Source of the DNA: Grammothele lineata
Taxonomy: Eukaryota; Basidiomycota; Agaricomycetes; Polyporales; Polyporaceae
DNA length: 64,000 nucleotides
Direction of reading: 5' to 3'
Assembly: GCA_002150815.3 (NCBI GenBank)
Contig: NDFF03000018.1
Span: forward strand, 186,001 to 250,000
Below the pieces are notes generated by a model that saw only the letters and a program-made list of their open reading frames with translations, was not told the origin of the DNA and ran no database searches. This document shows, piece after piece, positions 1 through 12,061 of this stretch. How positions within the stretch are numbered: position 1 is the stretch's first letter; every line of letters begins with the position of its first letter. The position numbers were made by a program, and so were the translations under genes.

Positions 1-564
1 GAGGAGGCAACGTGCATCGACGGCGCCTTCAGAGTGTCGCACAAGTTGTGACAAGGTCAAGGAGGCGCGCTGTCTGCTGCTCATATAGCCATCGGGGGTG
101 GAAGACGTCGCGGGGGTGGAAGGGGAAGACGGAGCAGAGGATTGAGGAGAGAAACGGGTGTCAAAGTCCTGATCCTGCAGCGCGCGGAGGGTGCGGGAGG
201 AGGTGAAGACAAAAGCGGTCGAGGCATTGCTACCGTTGTTCCTGGATGTGTTGGTGGACGTGGTGGAGAGGATGGGTTTGCAATCCTCGAGATTGATGAA
301 GGCCGGGGGCGGGGATTTTGTGGTAGAGGCACGGGAAGAGGCGCTGAGAAGAGTGGGGCCGAGAGAGGCGTCGGGACGTTAGCGGGGACGTGCGGGGCGG
401 AAGAAAGATGAGTCGGTGGAGACGAACCTGGATGGGGGCGTCGGGGGGCCGCGGTGGTGAGGCATTAGGCAGGCGGTGCAGGGGACATGTTCGTGCAGCC
501 CGTCGAGGTCGAGAGCAGGAGCAGGAGGGGCGGCTGGCGGCGAGCGCAGATTGAAATAGGACAC
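1..564 (-). CDS. Uncharacterised protein, 3' part missing at window edge
   Basis: Two exons, 564-428 and 343 running off the left edge. The 84-nt intron has a good donor (GTTCGT), a GCTAAC branch site and a CAG acceptor, and the frame stays open across the junction to base 1. The protein starts MSYFNLRSPP, is rich in Pro, Ser and Thr, and has a short segment HVPCTACLMPHH with two cysteines and two histidines. It continues with FINLEDCKPIL and a Ser/Thr-rich tract. I recognise no domain. It is divergent from the aldehyde dehydrogenase. The start codon is the first ATG in frame; an upstream exon cannot be excluded. The frame logic is clear but the function is unknown. Confidence 0.55.
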
Positions 565-1144
565 GCTGCTCGCCGTGGGGCAAGGCAGGCAGGGATCGTG
601 AAGCCCCGCGTGCCTCCTTCACCAGACCCCGCTCCTAATCTAGGGTCTCCCAGCCCTTCCCGCTTTGGCCAGTCGCCCCGGGTCGCCCCTCCGAGCCGTC
701 CGTTCGGTGCGCTCGCGCAGTCCCAAGAGCCATCCCGCCGGACGCTCGGCGTGGGCCTGCGTCTGGCTGAGCTTAGGCTGCGTGCAGCTCGTGCAGGGCC
801 GTGCTACGTACGCCGTGCCTCGGTCCTCGAGCTCGTCCCATCGGCCGCACTAGCGTCACGCGAAACACAAGACTCGCCCCAGCTTCAACCCTATCCCCCG
901 GTTATCTTATCTATGCGGCCACTGCACTGCTCACTTCGTTCATCCCTCGGCACGAGTCACTCGACAACGTTCAACCTGAACGAAGAATCCCATGCTGGGT
1001 CGCCCCCGGCTGCGTCCGCGCTTCCCATGCAGGACCTGCTTATCGTGCCCTGTTTGGTCCCCAGCGCCGCCATCGACAACTCGACGTCCACTCGTCATCC
1101 GCTCTTTCTCGCTCACCACCACCCCCTCTCGTCGTCTGCTAACC
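565..1144. other. Divergent intergenic region
   Basis: Shared upstream region of the edge gene and the aldehyde dehydrogenase. It is pyrimidine-rich towards 1080-1140, as expected for a 5' UTR or promoter. The long open frame across it has no protein-like composition. Confidence 0.5.
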
Positions 1145-4100
1145 ATGGCCCAGCCAGTGACCATCACCGTCCCCGCCACGGGCAAGACAATCTCGGTCCC
1201 TACCGGGCTGTTCATCAACAACGAGTTTGTCCCGTCCGTAGATTCGACCGAGAAGATCGAGTACGTCTAATCCACGCCGTCCCCCGCCGGCCGAGACTAG
1301 TTGCGCTGATCTGGGCTCGCGTCAGGGCCATTAACCCCGCGACCGAAGAAGTGATCTGCTCCATCGTCGCAGGTACGTCCCCCCTCTGTTGCCGGCCACA
1401 GCGAGGTCCTCTTCGGGTCCGGCCTGCGCCCGCGCGCTATGCCACGGCGCGCTTGCCCGATCGGGCTGCGGAACGCTCGAGGGGATCGTGGTTCTGATCA
1501 ACGTCATCGTCACCCGGGAGACTCATGCATATCCTTTGCTTCGGCAGCCTCAGAGAAGGACATCGACGTCGCCGTCGCCGCCGCGCGTAACGCTTTCAAG
1601 ACGACCTGGGGCAAGAATGTCACTGGCTTCGAGCGGGCGCGCCTCATCAACAAGCTCGCAGACCTCATCGAGCGCGACGCTCAAGAACTCGCGGAGCTCG
1701 AGTCCCTCAACAACGGGAAGCCGGTCAAGATCGCCCGGTATTACTGAAATGACCGATACTGCCACGGCGCATGCTGACCCTACCCGTCGCTCAGGGATTT
1801 CGACATAGGCGATAGCGTAGCGTGCCTGCGGTACTACGCCGGTTGGGCCGATAAGATCCTGGGCCAGGTGAGCACCGTCACATCCATGTAGCTAGGACCG
1901 GTGTCGAGGACATATGACCGAGCGCGATCTTGCGCTGCGCCGTATGGTAGAGACGTTATCCAGATGACGAACAACCTCGGCTCTGTGCATGTTCCACGGA
2001 ATTCGCTAACGATCGGACCGTCCCTAGGCGATCGAAGTGGACAATAAGACCAAGTTTGCCTTCACGCGCCACGACCCGATCGGGGTCTGTGGACAGATGT
2101 AGGTCTCCCGCGTTGCTTGCGTGAGCGCCGTCCTTACGTCCCATAGTATCCCATGGAACTACCCTATCAACATGTGGTCAGTGGCCTTCGAGCTGTGTTC
2201 ACGGCGTGGTGGCATTGAATGGATTCACAGGTCATGGAAAGTGGCACCCGCACTTGCTTGCGGCTGCACCATTGTCATGAAGCCGTCGGAAATTACGCCG
2301 CTGACCGCGCTGGTGAGCACTCTTCTGTGTCATGTTGTGTGGGGCACAGGTCCTGGATCGTGGCTGGCGGACGCCGGGTTTGGCGGATGGCTTCCACGGC
2401 GCCGATGACTCCCTCTTCACACAAGAAGTGTGCATGTGGGGCGAGTTCTGGGGCTCTGCGCGTTTCGGCATTCGCGCCGCAAAGGATCCGCTCCGTGTTG
2501 CGTGTCCTGTTTACCGCCTGGTGCATGCTAGCCTACGCATAGCGGATCAGGTGGTTGGCTTCCTTACCCGTCTTGAGAGACGAGAGTCAGCGGACGTCCC
2601 GCGATTCTGTTCCCTCCACGCTCGGGCGAAACAGGGACCGGCCCCCGGACTGTCGTTCTACGGGTCGAATCCCGCGCGGCCCCGGCGGACAGCGGGTTGC
2701 CGCCTTCTCCCGTTCAGAATTCTCGAATGCGTAAACGCCGAGCATTCACCGTCACGTCGCGGCTCCCTTCACCGGTGTCTCCGCGTCCTTCACGACGGGA
2801 ATAGGTGCATTAAATCCGGGCGGCGGTCTCCGTGCGAGTGCGAGAACGTCGGGACGCGGTCGACGTCGGTGCGGGCGGAATGCCTGTCGCAGCGTCCGCG
2901 ACTTTGCTCGGCACCGCCCTCTTTCCCCTTGCTCCCCCGCGCGTATATCAAGTGCTCATCGCGCCCTCCAGAAACTGTCCGAGCTCATCGTCGAGGCCGG
3001 GTATGGTCCTTCTCCATCGCTCTCGAGCAACCTGCGCTCACAAACCCCCTCGCGATGTCGGCAGCTTCCCCCCTGGCGTCGTCAACACCGTCCCCTCCCT
3101 CGGCTCGGTCGGCGGAGCAGCCCTCTCGTCCCACAAGGATGTCGACAAGGTCGCGTTCACCGGTAGCACTGTCACTGGCCGCAGAATCATGGAGGCCGCA
3201 GCGAAGAGCAACCTCAAAAAGGTCTGTATTCACCTCCTTCTCGAGGACTCCCCGCCACCTCGTCGATCAGCAAATTCTGAGCAGCGCATCTAATCGTAAT
3301 AGGTCAGCCTAGAGCTCGGTGGAAAGTCACCGCAAATCATATTCGAGTCGGCCGATTTCGACCAAGGTGCGCCTGGCGGGTAAAAAAAGCGCAGGACGTC
3401 ACAGACTCACACGTAGTGCTAAGCTGCGAACTGGGTTGCGCTTGGGATCCTGTACAACACTGGTCAGGACTGCACCGCGGGGTCTCGTCTATTCGTCCAA
3501 GACACGATCTATGACAAGTTCATCGAGGTGTGCTCCTCCTTGATAGCCCCTAAACAAACGCTCAGTGTTTGTGGCGCCGACAGACGCTGGTCACCAAGTT
3601 CAAGCAGCTCAAGATCGGTGATGGTTTCGACGAACAGAGCGGCGGTGGACCCGTGGTGGGTTGTGACACCTCAGATCACATTACCTTTTGTAGTGCTGAT
3701 GATCCATCTCCTCCAGGTGTCGAAGATGCAATACGACAAAATTTTCTCGTACATCGATGCTGGCAAGCAAGCTGGTGCCAAGTGTGTCATTGGTGGAGAA
3801 AAGCGCCCAGGCAAGGGTTATTACGTCGACCCTACAAGTAAGCGCCCGCGTCGTATGCCTTCCAATGCACTTGCTAAACCACAGCAATGCCGACAGTCTT
3901 CGTGGACGTGAAACCCGATATGAAGATTGTGAGTTTTGCGCCGTGCGTCTACTCTGCGGTAACTGCTGATCACGGCACCTGTTACTGCGCAACCAGGTCA
4001 CCGATGAGATCTTCGGCCCTGTGCTAGCTGTCGCCAAATTCTCCACGGAGGAAGAGGCCATCGAGCTCGCCAACGACACTTCATACGGGCTCGGCGCTGG

Positions 4101-4942
4101 CTTGCACTCCAGTACGTGTTGCGCATTATCTCCGTTCCGCGCATATCGGTGTGTCTCCCTTCACAGCATTGCTGCCGTTGGGTGCTGCACCCTTGCGATG
4201 CAGAGATGCGTCGCTTATGATGTTGGTCACCGGTGTCCCCGACAAGCGCGAATGGCCAATCTTTGACGGCATTGTTGGTCAGGATATTCACTGATGTCTC
4301 GATCTACCCGTCCCACAGATGACGCCAGTCAGTGCATGCGTGTCTCCCAGGCGCTTGAAGCTGGAACGGTCAGTACAGTTTCATTTCGCTTTGGCACCTA
4401 TCAAATTCGAGGACCACCGTCCGATGGCCGTCAAAGCAGACGATTTGCAAATATGTGGACGGTTTCGCTACGTGCATACTGAGTCGCAAGTCAAGGCAGA
4501 CGGCATGATCCCCATGGATTTCGAATACATATAATCTGCATTTACTCAATCGCTTGACGCTGTTCCGGCCGCACCTTTCACCGATTTAGAAGTTCATCGC
4601 TGACTCCCACTTCTATCCTCGCTTCACTTCCGCAGGTGTGGGTCAACCAGTACAACCTACTCAACAACAACGTCCCTTTCGGAGGCAAGAAGCAGAGCGG
4701 CATCGGTAAGTCCGTCCACACTCCCGTCACCGCCTCACGTGGAGATGGTCTCCGCTGTTGGCATCGAGCGAACAGCGGGATTGCCTAACACAAGGCGATG
4801 GCGAAGTTGATCTGCGGTACGGGCGCTCATTGTGGTTTGCGGCTGCGCAGGCCGCGAGCTGGGCAGTTACGCCCTCGAGGAGTACACGTCTGTCAAGGCC
4901 ATCCACTGGAACTACGGCGAGAAGCTCGACTGGCCATTGTAG
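1145..4942 (+). CDS. Aldehyde dehydrogenase (NAD(P)+-dependent)
   Basis: Oxidises aldehydes to carboxylic acids. Eighteen exons: 1145-1260, 1326-1372, 1548-1737, 1795-1867, 2028-2098, 2147-2176, 2231-2312, 2972-3000, 3065-3221, 3303-3366, 3424-3527, 3584-3655, 3717-3837, 3885-3928, 3997-4111, 4319-4368, 4636-4705, 4851-4942, giving 508 residues. Family landmarks in order: [22 protein letters not shown], general base Glu269 in LELGGKS, catalytic Cys303 in [15 protein letters not shown], and [13 protein letters not shown] near the end. Numbering matches the classical E268/C302 pair. There is no targeting peptide, so it is probably cytosolic. One intron is 659 nt (2313-2971), far longer than its neighbours, and those at 4112 and 4369 are also over 200 nt. 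Substrate cannot be read from sequence. Confidence 0.96.
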
Positions 4943-7536
4943 ATTCCGCGTTGGGGGCTCGTGTGAGGCGGTATAACGGCAAGAAACGGGTGTATGAATA
5001 TTCCGGTAATGCATGGAAAGAATATAAGTTTCGATTGGACGGGTGTCAACCTAAATTTTGCGTGCCTTCGCGTCTGCCGGGAGGACCTTCGGGCGCTGTA
5101 GCGTCCTGAAGCACGGGTGTAACCGTGAGATCTCCGACTGCCAGCTCGTGTTCAACTTCGATCGTTTGCCTTCTCCCTGTGAACAGCCTCCTTCGTTGCT
5201 CTTCCTCCTCACAACTTCCCTTGCTTCCTTGACTGCGGACCACCACGTTGTCTCGGAATGCTTCTTCGGTCGCTGATCCAATCTCGGCGACGCAACCTCA
5301 CGGGGGCTTGGCTCCTTGTCCGCCGCGACTAAATGGAGAACCAGGATTAGCATGTGCGACAGGGAAGCACTTCGCTGTCCCTCGGGGGTACGTCCGTTCA
5401 TCTGCCAAGTCTCACCACCAGCCACTGCCTTGCGAATGGGGGCGGCAGCAGCCCCAAGAAGCCAGCTAAGGACAGCCTGTTGCTGCGACCCATCCGCCCC
5501 TCAGCTTCCGTCGAGCGATGGGGCTGCCTATCGCTGATACGTACGGTCCGTCGCAGCGACCTCCCTTCCTGCCTCATGCATACTAACGCCGTCACCACAT
5601 CTCACTTGCTCCTGCCCACCATCCAGCCACACGACCTCGCCTTGTGCACCTACGGCCGCCCGGGTCATCGCACGATTGGAACTAAGCGCGAAGGCGCACC
5701 TCGTCCTCAGGGCATTTTCGCAGCCTCCGGCGACTTGTTTTTCTGGCGGAAGCTCTCGCTGTGCCGTCCAAATCTAGTGATACCGCTGCCTCCCACACAC
5801 CTCGCTTCACACGCCCCAGCCTTACCTGCGGCCATTACGAGAACGAAGGCACTGGACCGCGCGGAGAGAGCTGAAATGTCCTTAGTATCTCAACAGCGCG
5901 TGGTTTTTCTATTGCCTAGAAGTTCAAGTGAGCCTTCGCAATCTCGACGGTCGGATCGCGAACTCACCCCGGTTCTCAAGTTCTTCCATTCGGGACGCGG
6001 CGGCGGTCCACGTCAAACCCGCTACTTCTTAGGCTTTATCAGTGTGCTACCGCCATCCCCGCCACACAAGGGAGCTTCCTGCGGCAGTACCTGATGTCAG
6101 TAAGCCGTGTCACCAGTACTGCTACATACCTATACCGCCTCCTGTGTCCGACTGGACTGTTGGACACATTGGCACGCTATTAATCTCCTTCTCCGCCTCC
6201 TGCGTGAAAATTACCTGACTCGAAGTAAAAGCCTACGCGAGACACTCAGCAGCTTCGACCTCGATCGTAGAGAAATGCCAACAAGGAAAATCTCCCAGCC
6301 GACGCGCACGTCACCTTGTCTCAGTATCATATATTAGCAGTCATATCCGATGATGAAAACCACGAACACGAAATTTGCATCCGTTGCACGCACTAGCCGT
6401 ACAATTCCCACCGACCGGGATTCCGTTCGTTGCTCAACTGAGATCTGCTGCTCGAGGTAGTTCTGACCGCTCGAGTCCCACTGGACTACTACGACGCGTG
6501 TACTCAGCACATTCCCGTGCCACCGACTGGCGGAAGACGGCTGATCCGTACGGCACAATACCGCTCAGCTTGGACGCTCCGATGTTTGTCAGGAAAGCTG
6601 CGCGAGTCCGGGATCATTGTCCGATGGCAAGGGTGCCCGCTCGGCCTTCTGGCATGGACGAGCCGTTCCCACGAGGCAATTTGGCAGGCGCCCATACTCA
6701 TTGGGGTGTAATTGCGCGTACGTACTCACTGAGCGTAATGGTGGCTACCGTGATGTTCACACTGATACTGACTAGTAGGATCACCACACCCTGTCACTAG
6801 TTAGCGGATAAGCAGCGCGATATCTCACATGCGGATAACGTAGGGCCATGTAAGTGAACGAGTAGAGTACCTGTTAAAATCCGAGAGGTTGACCTACTTG
6901 TCCACTGTTGTCCAATGTCCAAACCTCGTTTCCCGAAGGACGTCCGTAGTCCGACTACTAGAATACAGAACATACGTAACATTCTTAAATTCACACTATA
7001 TGAGGTTGAGCGGTCAAATGAGGACCAACATTTCTAACCATCTGCCACGTAACCAAAATCATCGAGCAATTCCACGACAGCTTGGGATGACATTCATTGG
7101 AAGAGAAGTACCGTTACAAATCCAGGGTCGACTATCATGAACGGGAACAACAACGATAGACGTATAGATACATGCGAAGATGGTAGAGACCGTGGAGGGG
7201 CACAGCCATTCTAGTGTAGTGGATACAAAATAAGTAGGGAGACGAATCAACTACGAAAAGGGGAATTTGTCAAGAATAATTCTAAGATAGTCAAAAAGAG
7301 TAAGTAGCCAGGGAGACGCGATAAATATATGCTACATTGGGAATGAAATCTCTATGTGGAGTGATGCGTGGTTGATGCTGCAAGCGGAAGACCGTGGATG
7401 TCGGAGCGAGATCGGAGACAGATGAGCGAAACGAGGAGAACGGGTGACTGTGAAAACCGGAGTTGGGAACGATGTGAAAGAGGATTACGCGGGCGTGGCG
7501 AGCACGGCACCCCGACGACTGTGTATAGTAGCGGGT
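4943..7536. other. Gene-empty region, 2.6 kb
   Basis: Lies between the 3' ends of convergent genes. An open frame at 5354-6094 has skewed, low-complexity composition and I see no recognisable motif or splice logic. 6780-7340 is AT-richer. I found no convincing gene, RNA gene or paired terminal repeats here. Confidence 0.4.
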
Positions 7537-8808
7537 CTAGTTGTGTCCAGAATAGTGGTGGCTCTGGTAGCCCGAATTCTGCGACGAGTGCGGAAAGGGA
7601 GGACAGATCGTCAGCCGTTTGATACGCGATGCGGTCTGCGACTCAATGAGAACCACACACGCACAGTACTGTTGTTACTCGCCCACTGCGTTGAAGGGTC
7701 CGCAGTGATCATTTGTCCGGTCACCGGGTCAATGTAGACCTGCTGTTGCGCGCCGTACTGACCTGCCGCCGGATAGCTAGGTGCAGGTGCAAAAACATGG
7801 CCGGGCGTCAGTGGATGATGCAAGCGAAAGAGAGGCTTACGACCACGGGAGGCGCTCCCCTCGCGCTCGCCGCCGAGTCAGGCCATGCGACGCACCTTTG
7901 CTGATCGCCAGCCATGCCCGGCACCTGGAAGAACCTAGGGTCGACATACGCGCTCCCGAACGCCGCCGTATCGCCGCCAAAGCCACCCTGAGGGTATGCT
8001 GACTGCGCGTACACGTCTTGACCGCTCTGTGCGTACGGCTGTTGTTGTTGCTGTTGTTGCTGCTGCTGCTGAACGTATCCTTGGGGGTACGCGGCCATGG
8101 GCACGCCGGCGTACTGTTGGTTCGTAAGGTGCGCGGAGCCGTGGGCGCTGCCAGCGTACTGGGATGAACCAGGGGTGCCCGGCCGCCAATCGTGTGCAGC
8201 CGCATACGCGGTGCTTTGGGGATATCCCTGCCCGCCCTGCGCGTACGCAGAGTGGGCCTGCGAAAGGCTGCTGTGCCCATGCCCGTGTGAGTGCCCGTGT
8301 CCACTGTGCCCTTGCGAGTGCACATGCCCCTGGGTGGGTGTGCCAGAGCGAGAGATGGACCCGCCGGCGCGCTGCTCGGCGAGCGGCACGTACTGGCAAT
8401 CGATGCCCTTCTTCTTGCAGCGTTCGCAGCGAGGAGTTTCTCCCGTGCACTGCGATCGTGGTCGCGGTCGCGAGGCATATAGAACGATGCCGTCCACAAC
8501 AGATGGAGGGGGTAAAAGGCGGGGAGGGTTAGAAGAGAGGGCCATGCGAGATCAGTACGAGATGGGTGGCGGTGACGATGGAGTGAACGTGTGCGCCCGC
8601 GCTCACCTTGACTTGGCGCCGACGACACTCAGTGCAAGCGATGGATGTGCGTTTAGTGCGTATAATGGGCTTGAGGAGTTCCGCAAAGGGGATAGAACCG
8701 CCCGCGGCTGTTGGGGAAACACGAGCACGGGTGCGGCGGTTAGTACGATGGTGTCTAACAGAGCCTCCACTACGAATTCAAGCAGTACGTACGAGCGTTG
8801 CTTGCCAT
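7537..8808 (-). CDS. Short Zn(II)2Cys6 DNA-binding protein
   Basis: Likely sequence-specific transcription factor in the nucleus. Exons 8808-8793, 8707-8607, 8449-7896, 7776-7665, 7578-7537; 274 residues. The binuclear cluster is complete and split by an intron right before its third cysteine: Cys30, 33, 40, 47, 50, 57 (spacing 2-6-6-2-6). It is followed by a His/Gly/Ser-rich run with repeated HG dipeptides, a Gln run of about 11, and a Tyr/Ala/Gln-rich tail. The usual fungal-specific regulatory domain is absent, so the protein is far shorter than typical family members. The tail is low-complexity and could be an activation segment (inference). The first exon is only 16 nt. Confidence 0.9.
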
Positions 8809-10095
8809 TTTTGCTGAGTAGTGACTGGAGGGCCGTAGCAGAAAGAGGTCGATGAAGACAGGGAAGGACTCGCGAGAGTCAATTGCGAAGAGAGTGGAAT
8901 GGGCGGGGAGGGTATGGCAACCACGAGAAAGCGACATGGATTTATACAGACGACCGAATTCGGGCAAAGATGAAATGTGCCGAGGCTGCAACGAGATGAG
9001 GATGGGCGAGTGAGAGCTTAGCGCAATAGACGCCTTCCAAGCGCGTGCCTGTGTAGCACACGACGTAAAGTGATCCTCAACCGAGGAAGAACTGTAATGG
9101 GAGGCAGGCCCATAATTGGGAAGGTCGCCCAAAGACAAGAGCTAGCGAGAGCTGTGCTAGTCGGGCACCCTGGACACGTCTAGGGTATCTGTGCTTTCGA
9201 TCGCCAATACACATAATTAGCGAGATCGGAGATGGGGTTGAGGTGACACACTGCTGGGCTCGTAGCGTGTCAGAGGACCGGGAATAGGAAGAGAAAGAGC
9301 CGTCCGGACGCGGCTGGGATGATAATCAGAGAACGTCATGGAGTCGCCGATGGGCAGCGCGTTGAACCGCAGGGAGATGTTTCGAGCACAGGGCTGAGCG
9401 AGACGGGTGTGTGTGACTGATGACGACATGTTACGGAGGCGGATTGACACCGCAACACCAAACAATCACACCGCAAGTTGCCTCAGCGCTAGGCGGCGGG
9501 GGTAATTTGCAAGAGGACGAGTCCGTGATGCCACTAGCGTGCTGCTGGCGTAAGCTCCATGGTCGGCGCACCGAGGAGGGCGGGATGGGGTCGGCAAGAA
9601 GGCCAACGCGGCGAGCAACACTCGCGCGGTGATTGACAACGGCCGAGGGATCCAGACGAATATGCAGATCTGGAGGAGGGACCTCCGCGAGAGCGTTGGT
9701 GCCACCCCCGCCGAGTCGCATCCGGTGGCCAGCGTTGGCCGACGTTGACTCTTGAGGGCAAGCAGCGCTCGCCGTTCAAACGCTCACGTGTGTAGTAGCC
9801 GAAGATGGTCCTCGGCGGCTGATCCCACGAAGCCCAGCGAAGCTCGACCGCGGGTTCCTGGCATCCCTGCATGCGCGCCTCGGATCCGGCTTTCACCTGC
9901 CCAAGACGTGGTCCTCGTGTCTGAGCCATGTCATGCATCCTGTATTCCGGTTTCGAAAAGCCACTCACACATCTCCGGGGACGGGAACTCCGCAGCGGTC
10001 CCAGCCCAACCCTGGCCAGGGTCGTTCCAGAAACATGTCCGATATTCTGTAGCTTACACTGCACACCAAATACACGCGGGCCAGCGACACGTCCA
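8809..10095. other. Intergenic region, 1.3 kb
   Basis: Upstream of the Zn2Cys6 gene and downstream of the proteasome gene. Several short open frames exist on both strands, but none has splice signals or a recognisable motif. I see nothing I can name. Confidence 0.4.
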
Positions 10096-11163
10096 TCACA
10101 TCGCAAGGTAGTCTCGTACCTCCTCCTCCGTCAACTTGCGGAATGTCGGTTTTACCCGACCCGTACCCTCTACCTTCCCTGCGGCAAGGTCCGCATCGGA
10201 CGGCACGGTCACGACTCCAATCTCAATCGTCTTCTCTGTCATGTGTCCCTCGAACCCCTCCTTGAGCGTGAGTAGGGCCGTGTGGATCGCGTCCTCCAAA
10301 CTGATGTCGTCATTGTACCTGCTCGAACGGAGGCGAGCCCGCGTCCAGAGAAGCAAGCAAGCACAACATCAGCCTTGTATTACATGTGAGAACCGAGCAA
10401 GTCCACGCACCGCTTCTCCAAGAATGTCTTCGCGTTCACCATATTCTTCCCGATCGCGCTCGCCTTCCATGCCCAGAACGAACCGGATGGGTCTACCTGG
10501 TACAAGCTCGGTCCGCGCGTGATATCCCATCCCGCCACTAGAAGAGAGACACCGTACGGTCGCACACCCCTACCGCATGTCCACAGCCACCTCAGCATCC
10601 CGCAGACCACCGAAACCCACCCACTGATAAAAAGGACGTAACCACATACCCGGAGTGAGTCGCTTGTTGCATGATGTTGGCGATTTCTTGCGTGAGGACC
10701 TTGGTGGGAGGATACTCGCCGTATATCTTCCAGTACGCCTGCGCGCTCTTACGAGCCTTGGCAACGAGCACGCGGAAATCGGGGCCCATGCCTGAGTAGA
10801 CGATCCCGATATTCGGACATATTACTGAGACTTTGTCGATCATTGAGTCGTCTATGAGTATGGAGGATGACTTCTTCTCTGTGGCGATCACGATGCCGTT
10901 GGACGCTGCAGGCACACAACGAGCGGCGGGACTGAGATTTCCGAGACGGTTTCCAAATAAATTGAATGCTCACCCTTTATTCCAAGACTAGTAGTTCCCG
11001 ATGAGACGGCAGCGAGTGCATGCTCGATCTGGACAAGCTTTCCGCTCGGAGAAAAGACGGTGAGGGAGTAACTATGAAGGCAAGTGCGCACTACTTGTTA
11101 GCGGAGCGAAGACAAGGGTGACCAAATGGCGCACCTGTATGCGCCTCCGTCTGCAGTGGCCAT
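10096..11163 (-). CDS. PRE8: 20S proteasome subunit alpha type-2
   Basis: Structural alpha-ring subunit of the 20S core particle, gating substrate entry. Exons 11163-11135, 11071-10974, 10905-10650, 10569-10411, 10318-10096; 254 residues. Diagnostic stretches are [20 protein letters not shown] (the conserved alpha-subunit N-terminal signature), [25 protein letters not shown] and [11 protein letters not shown], in family order. The short first exon (MATADGGAY) is chosen because it restores phase and leads directly into SYSLT as in other alpha-2 subunits. Length is close to the yeast protein. Confidence 0.96.
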
Positions 11164-12061
11164 GTGGGTCGGCGTCGGGGGTAGAGATGAGGCGGGTGGT
11201 GGGAGAAGGAGCGGGAGCGTGCAAACCGAGCTCTGGACGCGTAATGGCGTCTTGGACGCGCGTCGGCGTCTTCCCCACGTGTTCTGCGTCACGGGAAAGC
11301 TGCATATGGCGTCGCGAGCGCCTATTCGCTTCTCTAAGTTCTCTTGCCGGTACCAGCGCTGGGGCCCCGCGTGGTGTGTTGTACAACCTTCGGTGACGGG
11401 GTTTGCGTAGCTCTCCCAACCGCGATGGTGCCTCCAGCCCGGATTTTCAATTTTGAAGGCGTCACTGATCCTTGTCCGAGTATTTTATCGTATACGGGCC
11501 CGGTGTGGCCCAGCCCGAGGTAGCCTTCCGGGCCGCAAAGCTCCAGCGGCGGTGACCCGGGTCACGACGACTTAGTACTTATCGCTGTTCCGCTGCAGAG
11601 AAGCGCTAACATGAGATCCAAGGGAAAGATCAGCAGCAGGGGAGACCCTAGCCCCTGCTACTTTTCCTAGTAAGTAGGTGTTCGTCGAGTTCGGGTGCTT
11701 TGTTGGACGCCCGCTGTGCTTTCCGTATACTTATCTGCGTTTAGCAACTCGTTTGGCGTGGCATACGTGTTCGAGATACAGTTTCGCCAACTTGTCGCAT
11801 TCCTACATCGTCACTCAAACATACTTGCCAAATCATTCCGACCATGCGTACATATTCCCAAACGCGTCATTCTTCCATTTCCCGCATGTTTGCTTCATCT
11901 TGGTCTCGTGGAATGCAATATAATAGGGCCTAGCGCAAGTTACGCGTTGTACTTGTCTGACAAGCGAATGCATTCGGCGCGGTGCTGCCATGTCCTACAC
12001 GAAGCCACCTCGAGGCACTGCTATTTAATTCCTTCTTCACATGCTCAATATGTAACCCGTT
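11164..12061. other. Intergenic region with a small hairpin
   Basis: Lies between the peroxiredoxin 3' end and the proteasome 5' end. It holds the 8-bp inverted repeat listed separately and an AT-richer part (11660-12050). No gene is supported. Confidence 0.4.
11635..11659. repeat. Perfect 8-bp inverted repeat, 9-nt loop
   Basis: AGCAGGGG at 11635-11642 is mirrored by CCCCTGCT at 11652-11659. Function unknown; too short to call an RNA gene. Confidence 0.5.

Noticed and set aside
487..1497. Long plus-strand open frame crossing the aldehyde dehydrogenase start
   Set aside because: It runs through the promoter, the first exon in the wrong frame and an intron; composition is not protein-like.
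2600..2680. Possible intronic tRNA in aldehyde dehydrogenase
   Set aside because: A B-box-like word is present but no matching A-box or cloverleaf could be drawn.
5354..6094. 246-codon open frame in the gene-empty region
   Set aside because: Skewed composition, no motif, no splice logic and no support on either side.
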